A program made the translations under genes and the position numbers. From Deltaproteobacteria bacterium (GTDB lineage: Bacteria > Desulfobacterota > Desulfobacteria > Desulfobacterales > C00003060), in NCBI GenBank assembly GCA_019309245.1, contig JAFDGP010000036.1, forward strand, positions 1 to 13,765: 13,765 bases of DNA. The letters are read 5' to 3'. Shown here one piece after another: positions 7,299 to 13,765 of the stretch; position 1 is the first letter of the stretch; every line of letters starts with the position of its first letter. The notes below the pieces were generated by a model that was not told where the DNA came from, made no database searches, and saw only the letters and a program-made list of their open reading frames with translations.

Positions 7299-9105
7299 GC
7301 CCCGTTGGTTTTTTCCCTTCGCTCTGATCCTCGCTCTGCTCTGGATGGGGACGGGCACTGTGTTTGCCGTGCCCCGAAACGACCCCGGCCCTGTAGAAGT
7401 CAGTGCCTATCTTTCTCATCAGACAATCCATCCGGGCCAATCTTTCCGCATTGCGGTGGTGGCCGAGATCAAACCAGGATTTCATATCAACAGCCATCAG
7501 CCCACAGAAGGATTTCTGGTCCCTACCACAGTCGAATTCGACACGTCGGATACCCTGGTTTTCAGTGCAATCAGTTACCCGAGGCCACAACTAAAATCAC
7601 TGTCTTTTTCAAACGGCAAACTCGCATTGTACGAAGGCGAGGTATCATTCCTGGCCCAGGGGATGGTAAAGCAAAATACTCCCAAAAGCGCCCTGAGCGT
7701 CTCGGGTACGTTGAGGTTCCAGGCATGTGACGACAAGGCCTGCTTGATGCCCCAACAGGTGACATTTTCCGTCCCATTAAAGGTGGTGGAAACAACAGAG
7801 CCTGTGGTCTTGACTGCAAGCCCGGTTTTTCAGCAAAACACGACTCTCTCTTCCCAGGAAAAGCGAGCTGAGACCCTTCTCAAGCAGGGTCTCGTCTATG
7901 CGGTGGTGGCTTTTTTTGTGTTCGGACTCGCCTTGAACCTGACTCCATGTGTCTATCCGGTCATCCCCATGACCGTGGCCTTTTTCAGCAGCCAAGGCGG
8001 CGAAAAAAAACGGAAGACCTTTGTCCTTGGGCTCTATTATGTCTTCGGTATCGCTGTGGTATTTTCCATCCTGGGACTCATCTCGGGCCTGGCCGGAAGG
8101 CAATGGGGATTCCTGTTTCAAAATCCCTGGTTCGTCATTGGAATCACAGTGATCATTTTGGCCATGGCTGCTTCCATGTTCGGGGCTTTTGAGATCCGGG
8201 TGCCAGCTGTCTTGATGCAATACGGTGGAAAATCCCGTGCCGGGGCGATTGGGGCGCTTGTCATGGGGCTTACCGTAGGCGCGGTGATCGCCCCATGTGC
8301 CGCAGGGATCATTGTCGGACTCATCGGCCTGGTGGCCAAATCAGGTATGGTCGCCAAGGCAACGTTGCTGTTTTTTGTGATGGGCCTGGGCCTGGGCCTG
8401 CCCTACCTGCTTCTCGCCATATTTTCCGGTCTATTGAGCCGCCTGCCCAAATCCGGCATGTGGATGGTGTGGGTCAGAAAGCTGCTGGGCTTCCTGTTGA
8501 TCGGCGTCGCGTTGAGCTTCCTTGTGCCCCAGGGCGAGCAGGTTCCTGATCAGCAAGGATTTTATCTGGGCGTTCTGGCCATGTTCGCCGGCGTGTTTTT
8601 GGGATTTCTCGACTCTGCCGAAGGTTTCGGACAAGGCTTCAAGAGAATCCGGGCGGTTTTTGGCGCATTGTTGATCCTCACAGGCATCCTTTTCGTGCAC
8701 CAATCCCTTCGTGCGCAAACGATGCCCATTGACTGGATCTCCTACGCCGGGGAGTCGCTCGAAGACCTGCACAGGGGAAAGAAACCCGTTTTGATCGATT
8801 TCTATGCGGACTGGTGTGCTGCGTGCAGGGCGCTCGACCGCAAGACCTTTGCAGACGCGCGGGTGGCGACACTGGCGAAAAACTTTGTCATGGTCCGCAC
8901 GGACCTGAGCCGATACAATTCCGCCGGCGAGGCCTTGCGGAAAAGGTTCAACGTATCCGGGCTGCCCACCGTGGTCATTATCCGGGCGGACGGAACGCTC
9001 GCACAGGACTTGAGAACCGTCGGATTTGTGGGGGCTTCGGACATGGTCAAACGCATGAAAGCAGCACTCGCCGACCGTTCCCGTGGGGCGTCCCCGGCCC
9101 ATTGA
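7273..9105 (+). CDS. dsbD: Thiol:disulfide interchange protein DsbD
   Basis: DsbD carries electrons from cytoplasmic thioredoxin across the inner membrane to periplasmic thiol proteins, including disulfide isomerases and cytochrome c maturation factors. All three domains and cysteine pairs are present: the periplasmic alpha domain with C152 and C157 (CDDKAC), a membrane beta domain with C226 in LTPCVYP and C342 in IAPCAAG, and a thioredoxin-like gamma domain with CAAC at 515-518 (ADWCAACRALDRKTF). I choose the GTG at 7273, overlapping tmk by 26 bases, because it places a signal peptide (about residues 11-32, cleavage after VFA) right at the N terminus; GAGG at 7259-7262 may serve as ribosome binding site. 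The frame itself is open further upstream, but that part only overlaps tmk. The product of 610 residues fits full-length DsbD. Confidence 0.94.
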   Translation: MCCTPSNPEPRWFFPFALILALLWMGTGTVFAVPRNDPGPVEVSAYLSHQTIHPGQSFRIAVVAEIKPGFHINSHQPTEGFLVPTTVEFDTSDTLVFSAISYPRPQLKSLSFSNGKLALYEGEVSFLAQGMVKQNTPKSALSVSGTLRFQACDDKACLMPQQVTFSVPLKVVETTEPVVLTASPVFQQNTTLSSQEKRAETLLKQGLVYAVVAFFVFGLALNLTPCVYPVIPMTVAFFSSQGGEKKRKTFVLGLYYVFGIAVVFSILGLISGLAGRQWGFLFQNPWFVIGITVIILAMAASMFGAFEIRVPAVLMQYGGKSRAGAIGALVMGLTVGAVIAPCAAGIIVGLIGLVAKSGMVAKATLLFFVMGLGLGLPYLLLAIFSGLLSRLPKSGMWMVWVRKLLGFLLIGVALSFLVPQGEQVPDQQGFYLGVLAMFAGVFLGFLDSAEGFGQGFKRIRAVFGALLILTGILFVHQSLRAQTMPIDWISYAGESLEDLHRGKKPVLIDFYADWCAACRALDRKTFADARVATLAKNFVMVRTDLSRYNSAGEALRKRFNVSGLPTVVIIRADGTLAQDLRTVGFVGASDMVKRMKAALADRSRGASPAH

Positions 9106-9180
9106 TAAGCCTGGTGGCGGTTCGTTGGGAAGCACCGCCCGGTGATCTGTTACCAGGGCATATTTGGTAAGCATTTCAAT

Positions 9181-10191
9181 ATGAACACGACTATCCAGGA
9201 TATCGGCGAAGCGGCCATCATCAATCGTATCAGAAAAAAGGCAGCCCGGGATCTGCCCTCCTTTGTAACGCTTGGTATCGGTGATGACTGTGCCGTCATT
9301 GAGACCACCGGCGATGACGTAGTGCTGGTCACCACGGATACCCTGGTGGAAGGCGTTCATTTTACGTTTAGAATCATGCCGTTTGAGGCAATCGGTTGGA
9401 AATCTCTGGCGGTGAATGTCAGCGACATCGCGGCCATGGGTGCGGTACCCACCGCAGCCGTACTGAGCCTGGGCCTGCCCAAGGACCTGGATGCAACCTT
9501 TGTTGATGCGTTTCTGGACGGTTTTGACGCCCTTGCCCAAAAGGCTGGCGTGGTCCTTGCCGGTGGAGATACGGTCGAAAGCCCCCATGCAACGGTCATC
9601 ACCGTGACCTTGCTGGGACGATGCGCCAAAAGCCGTATCGTCCGCCGCTCAGGGGCACAACCCGGAGACGACAGCTGGGTGACGGGCCCCCTGGGAAACG
9701 CCGCGGCCGGGTTGTTCTTGTTGTCAACCCGGCCACCCGAAGATTGGCACGACTACGAAACCCTTGTCAATGCCCACCGCCGGCCCGCGCCCCGCCATCC
9801 CCTGGGCCGGGCCCTGGCCGAAGAGGCCCTGGCAAGCGCCATGATCGACCTGTCCGACGGCATCGCCACGGACCTAGGTCACATTTGCCGGGAAAGTCAT
9901 ACAGGCGCGCTCATGCAGGCCAGCGCCCTGCCCTTGTCGGACGCCCTGGTGAGACTGGCCCGTCTTGAGGGAAAATCTCCACTGGACTGGGCCCTTTATG
10001 GCGGCGAGGACTACGAGCTGCTCTTTACAGCATCCCCCAACCACAAAGCCCACATCAAAGCCCTGACCCAGGCCGAGACCGGCGTTGCGGCCGTCCGGAT
10101 CGGCACGATCACACCAGGCACCACCGTGCGGATCCAAACCGAAACCGGCATCAAGCCCTTGAATAGCACGGGCTACCAACATTTTGCATAG
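9181..10191 (+). CDS. thiL: Thiamine-monophosphate kinase ThiL
   Basis: ThiL phosphorylates thiamine monophosphate with ATP to make thiamine diphosphate, the active cofactor. The 336-residue product has the family signatures in order: GIGDDCAVIE (GDD at 34-36), TTDTLVEGVHF, GWKSLAVNVSDIAAMGA, the LAGGDTVES loop, MIDLSDGIATDLGHI, and YGGEDYELLF. The metal- and ATP-binding aspartates are all in place. The ATG at 9181 matches the usual N terminus, although its ribosome binding site is poor; a GTG at 9142 would add 13 residues that look unlike the family. It follows dsbD after 75 bases with no terminator seen, so read-through from the upstream run is likely. Confidence 0.96.
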   Translation: MNTTIQDIGEAAIINRIRKKAARDLPSFVTLGIGDDCAVIETTGDDVVLVTTDTLVEGVHFTFRIMPFEAIGWKSLAVNVSDIAAMGAVPTAAVLSLGLPKDLDATFVDAFLDGFDALAQKAGVVLAGGDTVESPHATVITVTLLGRCAKSRIVRRSGAQPGDDSWVTGPLGNAAAGLFLLSTRPPEDWHDYETLVNAHRRPAPRHPLGRALAEEALASAMIDLSDGIATDLGHICRESHTGALMQASALPLSDALVRLARLEGKSPLDWALYGGEDYELLFTASPNHKAHIKALTQAETGVAAVRIGTITPGTTVRIQTETGIKPLNSTGYQHFA

Positions 10192-10240
10192 CCATGCCGC
10201 ACGCGTCGGTCCAATGAGAATCAGCGGCCGCTTTTTTGTC
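10192..10240 (+). terminator. Possible weak terminator after thiL
   Basis: GCCGC at 10196-10200 can pair with GCGGC at 10224-10228, and a run of six T follows at 10232-10237. The loop is long (23 bases) and the T run starts a few bases after the stem, so this is a marginal rho-independent terminator. Confidence 0.3.
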
Positions 10241-10251
10241 TCTGGCCAATT

Positions 10252-10273
10252 TGTGACAAAAATGTGACATAAT
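10252..10273 (+). promoter_or_regulatory. Tandem TGTGACA pair upstream of the porin gene
   Basis: TGTGACA occurs at 10252-10258 and again at 10263-10269, exactly 11 bases apart, about one turn of the helix. TGTGA is the half-site of CRP/FNR-family regulators, but here the two copies are direct rather than inverted. A CATAAT at 10268-10273 overlaps the second copy. A TTGACG at 10286-10291 could be a -35 box but has only a poor -10 (CCCAAT, 10309-10314). Regulation of the porin from here is plausible, not shown. Confidence 0.4.
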
Positions 10274-10406
10274 TGCCCTGTGTTCTTGACGCAGCCCCTT
10301 TACCGTGACCCAATTGTCGCGCCTGAGCCGGCTTGTGTTGTCTTTGGAAATGGGAAAAGGCGTATCAAGACAAAACCGACAAACTTTTTGAAAAGGAGGG
10401 TACAAC

Positions 10407-11765
10407 ATGGGGAAAAGGGTTGTAAGAGGGGCCCAGATTTCAAAGGTCTCGATGGTTGGACTGGCCGTCGGTTTTTTGTGCCTGCTGTTTGTCAATACGT
10501 GGACCTGCCGTATGGTGCACGCCGGCACGGATACCGGTCGTGACCCCCTGATTGACGTGTTGATCAAGAAAGGGATCCTGACCGAGCAGGAAGCTGAAGA
10601 CATTAGAAAAGAAGTGAAGGCCATGGAAAAACAGCAGGAAGAGGCTTTGGTCAAAAAGATCAAAAACGAAAAACCCGTGCTGCCGGAAGCCCTAAAAGGC
10701 TTCAGGGTGGAAGTCCTGGCCTATCTGGACTATTCGAACGGCAAGGAGGCGGAATCCGGCGATACGGAGTCCAGCTTTAATAAGTTCAGGCTGACACGGG
10801 GATATTTGACCGTGAAAAAAGAAATTCGTCCCTGGATCCGGGCGCGCATGACCATTGACACACACCAGGACACCGACGGCGATTATAAAGAACGCCTGAA
10901 GTATCTCTATGCGGAACTCAGGCCCCCGGATCTCGGATTCCTGACCGGGATAAAGAGTGAAATCGGGCTGGGACATATCCCCTGGCTGGACTTTGAAGAA
11001 CACGTCAATCCTTATCGGTGCCAGGGCACCATGGCCATTGAGCGCGCCGGCACCTTCAACTCGGCAGACACCGGGGTCAGCCTCCGCGGCGATTTCGGGG
11101 GAAAGCTTAAAGACGCCAAGGAGCGTACCGGCAATCACCACTATGACGGGCTGTACGGCAGCTGGCACATCGGGGTCTATAACGGACCGGGTTACCACAC
11201 AAAGGAACAAAACAACAACAAGGTAATCGAAGGCCGCCTGACGTGGCGTCCGATGCCGGAGATCCTTCCGGGCCTTCAGCTCAGCTATTTGGGCGTGTTC
11301 GGCGAAGGCAACACACAGGCTTCCAATGGCGACTATCCCGATTATTCGGTAAATCTGGCAATGCTCAGCTTTGAACATCCACGGGCGATTTTAACAGCCC
11401 AGTATTTTCAAACACAGGGAAACGCGAAGGGGACCTGGGTGGATTCAAACGGCAATGCCTTGGATACGGTCGGATATTCTTTTTTCGGAAAGGTTACGCC
11501 TCCGGTTCTGGACGAAAAATTATCCCTGTTCGGCCGGTATGACCACTTCGATCAGGACGACGACGGAACAATCGGAAATAACGCCGATTATGATATGTAT
11601 ATCGCCGGTCTGGCTTATGACTTCTACAGGGGCAACCTGGTGCTCGTCTCTTTTGAGACCACGGACTACGGCCCCGACGCTGGACAGAAGGGGTCGGGGC
11701 CGACTGCGAACAACGCTCTCGGAGATGATCACAAGGTGCAGGCGGTTTTGCAAATCAAATTCTAG
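10407..11765 (+). CDS. Putative outer-membrane porin (OprP/O-like beta barrel)
   Basis: This is a predicted beta-barrel pore protein of the outer membrane. The 452-residue product has a signal peptide with a hydrophobic core at about 16-30 and likely cleavage after VHA at 39. A helical, charged segment follows (about 46-82, LIKKGILTEQEAEDIRKE), a lead-in often seen in OprP/O-type porins. The rest alternates in short amphipathic strands rich in Tyr, Gly and Asp, and the protein ends in Phe (VQAVLQIKF), the recognition signal for barrel assembly. The start is secure: AGGAGG at 10394-10399, seven bases before the ATG. Substrate cannot be read from sequence; I would not assume phosphate. The gene stands alone between two gaps of over 200 bases. 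Confidence 0.82.
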   Translation: MGKRVVRGAQISKVSMVGLAVGFLCLLFVNTWTCRMVHAGTDTGRDPLIDVLIKKGILTEQEAEDIRKEVKAMEKQQEEALVKKIKNEKPVLPEALKGFRVEVLAYLDYSNGKEAESGDTESSFNKFRLTRGYLTVKKEIRPWIRARMTIDTHQDTDGDYKERLKYLYAELRPPDLGFLTGIKSEIGLGHIPWLDFEEHVNPYRCQGTMAIERAGTFNSADTGVSLRGDFGGKLKDAKERTGNHHYDGLYGSWHIGVYNGPGYHTKEQNNNKVIEGRLTWRPMPEILPGLQLSYLGVFGEGNTQASNGDYPDYSVNLAMLSFEHPRAILTAQYFQTQGNAKGTWVDSNGNALDTVGYSFFGKVTPPVLDEKLSLFGRYDHFDQDDDGTIGNNADYDMYIAGLAYDFYRGNLVLVSFETTDYGPDAGQKGSGPTANNALGDDHKVQAVLQIKF

Positions 11766-11773
11766 GCGATCCG

Positions 11774-11812
11774 GCGGTCGCTCATTGACCCTTTTTCCTT
11801 GACGCCGACCGC
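11774..11812 (+). terminator. Possible weak stem-loop after the porin gene
   Basis: GCGGTCG (11774-11780) is the exact reverse complement of CGACCGC (11806-11812), eight bases after the porin stop. The loop is long (25 bases) and only a short T run follows, so termination is uncertain. The loop contains the -35 box of the promoter I propose for the HIT gene. Confidence 0.25.
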
Positions 11813-11828
11813 ACGGCTTTCCTAGAAT
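11799..11828 (+). promoter_or_regulatory. Sigma-70-type promoter for the HIT gene
   Basis: TTGACG at 11799-11804 and TAGAAT at 11823-11828 are 18 bases apart, close to consensus in both boxes. Transcription would start near 11835, leaving a 5' leader of about 140 bases before the HIT start codon. Confidence 0.55.
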
Positions 11829-11834
11829 CCTTCC

Positions 11835-11977
11835 TCAATGTTTGGATAAGGGGCCCCGGCGAGACGGCAAAACGCAGGTCCATCACCTGTGGCACCTTAT
11901 TATAACAACGACGGAAGCCTATAGCCCCGCATGTTGAAGGTCGATGCAACGACACTGATTCCTCAGGAGGACACGGT
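11835..11977 (+). other. Foldable 5' leader of the HIT gene
   Basis: Between the predicted start of transcription and the HIT ATG the RNA could form a closed multi-helix structure. GGGGC (11850-11854) can pair with GCCCC (11924-11928), and inside it CGCAGGT (11873-11879) pairs with ACCTGTG (11885-11891) around a five-base loop. I compared it by eye with the c-di-GMP (GEMM), T-box and fluoride riboswitch cores and found no match. It may be an unnamed regulatory leader or simply an untranslated stretch. Confidence 0.3.
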
Positions 11978-12391
11978 ATGGATTGTATTTTTTGCAAAAT
12001 CGTCCATGGAGACATCCCCTGTGTGAGGGTCTTTGAAGACGAGCGCGTCCTGGCCTTTATGGATATCAACCCTATCAATGAGGGCCACGTTCTGGTTATA
12101 CCGAAGGCTCATGCGGCCACGATTCTTGAAATCGAGGCAGCTGATTTTGCAGCGGTTGCGGCAGCGACCCACAAGATCGCAGCCGCAGTCCAGGAAGCGC
12201 TTCATCCCGATGGCATCAATTTGCTTCAACTCAACGGCAAGGCCGCCAACCAGGTCGTGCCCCATCTCCACGTCCATATTGTCCCGAGATGGTTCAAAGA
12301 TGGGGTAACCATATCGCAGTGGGAGATTGTACCCGGTGATATGAACCGCATCAAGGATGTGGCGGACCGCATTCAAAAAGCACTGCAATAG
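11978..12391 (+). CDS. HIT-family nucleotide hydrolase
   Basis: HIT (histidine triad) proteins hydrolyse nucleoside phosphoramidates, adenylated by-products or dinucleoside polyphosphates in the cytoplasm. The 137-residue product has the full length of a Hint/HinT-like protein: CX2C at C3 and C6 (CIFCKI, a zinc-site half common in this branch), the INEGHVLVIPKAH block, and the catalytic triad H96-x-H98-x-H100 in VVPHLHVHIVPRW. The ATG is preceded by AGGAGG (11965-11970) at seven bases, an ideal site. It appears monocistronic, with its own promoter and a large hairpin with a T tract about 110 bases downstream. Exact substrate is unknown. Confidence 0.95.
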   Translation: MDCIFCKIVHGDIPCVRVFEDERVLAFMDINPINEGHVLVIPKAHAATILEIEAADFAAVAAATHKIAAAVQEALHPDGINLLQLNGKAANQVVPHLHVHIVPRWFKDGVTISQWEIVPGDMNRIKDVADRIQKALQ

Positions 12392-12504
12392 GCCACCAGG
12401 ACGGACACGGCACACGGGTTACCCTCTTAAGAAACTCAACTCAAATTGTGACTCACGCATTAAGAACAATACGCGTGTTTTGGGACAAAAAATTTTAAAA
12501 GATA

Positions 12505-12586
12505 ATCACGAAAGCACGAAAGATTGAAAGCACGAAATAAAAGAAATTAAGGCTTTCGTGTTTTCGTCCTTTCGTGTTTTCGTGAT
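12505..12586. repeat. Inverted repeat built of tandem octamers (CACGAAAG)
   Basis: The left arm (12505-12537) is AT followed by four octamers of the type CACGAAAG (the third reads ATTGAAAG). The right arm (12554-12586) is four octamers of the reverse complement type. The arms match at 28 of 33 positions by hand count, and two of the mismatches become G-U pairs in RNA. A 16-base AT-rich loop separates them. This is a designed-looking cruciform or RNA hairpin, likely a dispersed repeat family; no coding or transposase is attached. Confidence 0.8.
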
Positions 12587-12598
12587 AAATTTTTTTTT
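12505..12598 (+). terminator. Probable transcription terminator of the HIT gene
   Basis: The octamer hairpin is followed almost directly by nine T at 12590-12598, so on the + strand it would work as a strong rho-independent terminator for the HIT transcript. Runs of A and T on the left (12487-12500) could give weaker termination in the other direction. Confidence 0.5.
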
Positions 12599-12662
12599 GG
12601 TTCCGGTTCGTCCGGGTTGGGAATTAAGGCCGCTCATTTCAGAGTTTCTTTCATAAATGAGT

Positions 12663-12715
12663 CCGAGGCGAAACCTCGGTATCAGGTGCTAACGTTGCAA
12701 AAGCCGAGGATACCG
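12663..12715 (+). promoter_or_regulatory. Mutually exclusive hairpins upstream of the cysteine synthase gene
   Basis: CCGAGG occurs at 12663-12668 and 12704-12709 and its complement CCTCGG once between them at 12674-12679, so the middle copy can pair with either flank but not both. The second option is strengthened by CGGTATC (12677-12683) pairing with GATACCG (12709-12715). This is the geometry of an RNA switch, but no T run follows either stem and no promoter is evident, so regulation is speculative. Confidence 0.3.
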
Positions 12716-12728
12716 TGTTGAGCAAGTG
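12688..12728. repeat. Copy 2 of a dispersed intergenic element
   Basis: GCTAACGTTGCAAAAGC at 12688-12704 is identical to 2104-2120, and the shared ACCGT and AAGTG blocks follow at the same spacing. Here the 17 bases sit in the loop of the CGGTATC/GATACCG stem. Confidence 0.6.
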
Positions 12729-12829
12729 ATATCCGGCATTGATTCCGGACGTGGGTCTGTGGACCGGCCACTTCGGGGCATATTTTTGTCCGAATCAGGA
12801 GCCCTTTTTACAGGACACAACGGCAAGCC

Positions 12830-13765
12830 ATGTCTTCAATTCTGGACAGAATCGGCAATACGCCACTCGTTGAGATAAGGCGTCTGAACCCGAACCCCAA
12901 GGTCAAGATTTTGGCCAAGGTGGAATACTTCAATCCGGGAGGGTCTGTAAAGGACCGAATCGCCAAGTCCATGATCGAGGCCGCAGAAGCCGACGGCGCC
13001 TTGACGCCTGAAAAGACCGTGCTGGAAGCCACCAGTGGCAACACAGGAATCGGGCTGGCCCTGGTATGCGCATTGAAAGGCTACCGCTTGACACTCACCA
13101 TGTCCGAGGCCGTCAGCACCGAACGGCGTAAGACCCTAAAGGCGCTCGGAGCGGAGCTGCGCTTGACCCCGGCACGTTTGGGCACGGACGGCGCGATCGA
13201 AGAAGCTTACCGGTTGGCCAGAGAACACCCCAATGACTATTATCTCACCGACCAGTTCAACAATGAAGCGAACTGGCGCGCCCACTACGAAGGCACTGGG
13301 CGTGAAATCTGGGAACAGACCCAGGGTACCATCACCATGCTGGTGGCGACCATGGGAACCACGGGAACACTCATGGGGACCTCAAGGCGATTGAAAGCAC
13401 TGAATCCCGACATCATCGTGGTCGGGGTTGAGCCTTACCTGGGCCACAAGATCCAGGGCCTCAAGAACATGAAAGAATCCTACACGCCTGAAATTTACGA
13501 CAAGAATCGATTGGATAAAAAGGTCAACGTGGACGACGACGTGGCCTATGACATGGCCCGCCGCCTTGCCAGAGACGAGGGCCTTTTTGTAGGCATGAGC
13601 TCCGGGGCCGCCATGGCAATTGCCTGTGAACAAGTCAAGGCCATGGACGAAGGCGTGGTGGTGGTGATCCTGCCCGACGGCGGAGAGCGCTATTTGAGTA
13701 CCCCCCTCTTTGCTCCCAGGGAAGAAACAACACTTCAGTTCTATAACACCCTGACCCGCAGCAAG
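12830..13765 (+). CDS. CysM-type cysteine synthase, apparently fused to cysteinyl-tRNA synthetase (partial, runs off right edge)
   Basis: The 312 codons seen here encode a nearly complete PLP-dependent O-acetylserine sulfhydrylase, which makes cysteine from O-acetylserine and a sulfur donor. PLP lysine K41 lies in NPGGSVKDR, the substrate loop TSGNTG is at 68-73, the phosphate-binding loop reads MGTTGT (175-180), and SSGAAMA and LPDGGERYLSTPLF mark the end of the domain. QFNNEANWRAHYEGTG and MGTTGT are closer to CysM than to CysK. Instead of stopping, the frame continues through APREETT into LQFYNTLTRSK, which resembles the N terminus of cysteinyl-tRNA synthetase (E. coli: LKIFNTLTRQK). No stop occurs before the window ends. 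The ATG at 12830 is the only in-frame start nearby; AGGA at 12812-12815 is rather distant. The synthase call is firm; the fusion rests on about 11 residues. Confidence 0.9.
   Translation, partial: MSSILDRIGNTPLVEIRRLNPNPKVKILAKVEYFNPGGSVKDRIAKSMIEAAEADGALTPEKTVLEATSGNTGIGLALVCALKGYRLTLTMSEAVSTERRKTLKALGAELRLTPARLGTDGAIEEAYRLAREHPNDYYLTDQFNNEANWRAHYEGTGREIWEQTQGTITMLVATMGTTGTLMGTSRRLKALNPDIIVVGVEPYLGHKIQGLKNMKESYTPEIYDKNRLDKKVNVDDDVAYDMARRLARDEGLFVGMSSGAAMAIACEQVKAMDEGVVVVILPDGGERYLSTPLFAPREETTLQFYNTLTRSK

Larger units (their letters stand above)
12392..12829. other. 438-base intergenic region rich in hairpins
   Basis: I see no gene here on either strand. From left to right it contains an AT-rich stretch, the octamer hairpin with its T tract (12505-12598), a stem CTCATTT/AAATGAG (12633-12639 with 12655-12661), a CCGAGG/CCTCGG/CCGAGG set of competing stems (12663-12709), copy 2 of the dispersed element (12688-12728), and a CCGG-containing stem near 12733-12748. 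No convincing promoter for the cysteine synthase gene was found. Confidence 0.6.

Noticed and set aside
8431..9588. Long open frame of 385 codons on the minus strand
   Set aside because: It lies antisense across the ends of dsbD and thiL, which are both certain; its product is rich in His, Gly, Asp and Arg, typical of a shadow frame.
10407..11765. Calling the porin phosphate-specific
   Set aside because: General barrel features and the lead-in segment fit OprP/O-type porins, but I see no residues that define phosphate selectivity and no pho or pst genes nearby.
11835..11977. c-di-GMP-I (GEMM) riboswitch, suggested by GGCAAAAC
   Set aside because: The required GACGCAAAGCC-type segment after the first hairpin and the tetraloop-receptor parts are absent.
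12505..12586. Could the repeated octamers be a CRISPR array?
   Set aside because: Units are only 8 bases, contiguous and without spacers, and arranged as an inverted repeat; no cas genes are nearby.
12599..12829. T-box leader for a cysteine-related gene
   Set aside because: I could not find the conserved T-box core (AGGGTGGNACCGCG type) or a following terminator with a T run.

Overview
The window looks like a chromosomal segment of a Gram-negative, anaerobic-type bacterium, most likely a Desulfobacterota (deltaproteobacterial) relative. This placement is an inference. It rests on a moderately GC-rich sequence, an outer-membrane porin with a signal peptide, a DsbD thiol-disulfide transporter, branched-chain amino acid (Liv) permeases, an OB-fold/HD protein next to tmk, and short structured intergenic repeats. 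No rRNA, tRNA, transposase or CRISPR array was found.

Layout, left to right. (1) 1-221 is non-coding and holds a long hairpin. (2) livH and livM encode the two membrane permeases of a branched-chain amino acid ABC importer; no ATPase or binding-protein gene lies beside them here. (3) hemW (radical SAM, minus strand) is divergent from surE (nucleotidase). (4) A stand-alone AAA ATPase/DUF4143 gene sits behind an AT-rich promoter-like stretch. (5) A compact run on the + strand follows: a YhaM-like OB-fold/HD protein, tmk, dsbD and thiL, with start/stop overlaps between the first three. (6) A porin-like gene follows a 215-base gap that contains a tandem TGTGACA pair. (7) A HIT-family hydrolase gene has a good sigma-70-type promoter about 150 bases upstream, implying a long, foldable 5' leader. 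(8) A 438-base gap contains a large hairpin of octamers and several smaller hairpins. (9) The last gene, open at the right edge, encodes a CysM-type cysteine synthase that reads without a stop into what looks like the first residues of cysteinyl-tRNA synthetase.

Most of the window is housekeeping: nucleotide metabolism (tmk, surE, HIT), cofactor supply (thiL, hemW), envelope thiol chemistry (dsbD) and transport (livHM, porin). The strongest unusual signal is the apparent cysteine synthase-CysRS fusion at the right end, which would join the enzyme that makes cysteine to the enzyme that loads it on tRNA. Secondary signals are the 4+4 octamer inverted repeat at 12505-12586, a 17-base element shared by two distant intergenic regions, alternative hairpins upstream of the cysteine synthase gene, and the structured leader of the HIT gene.
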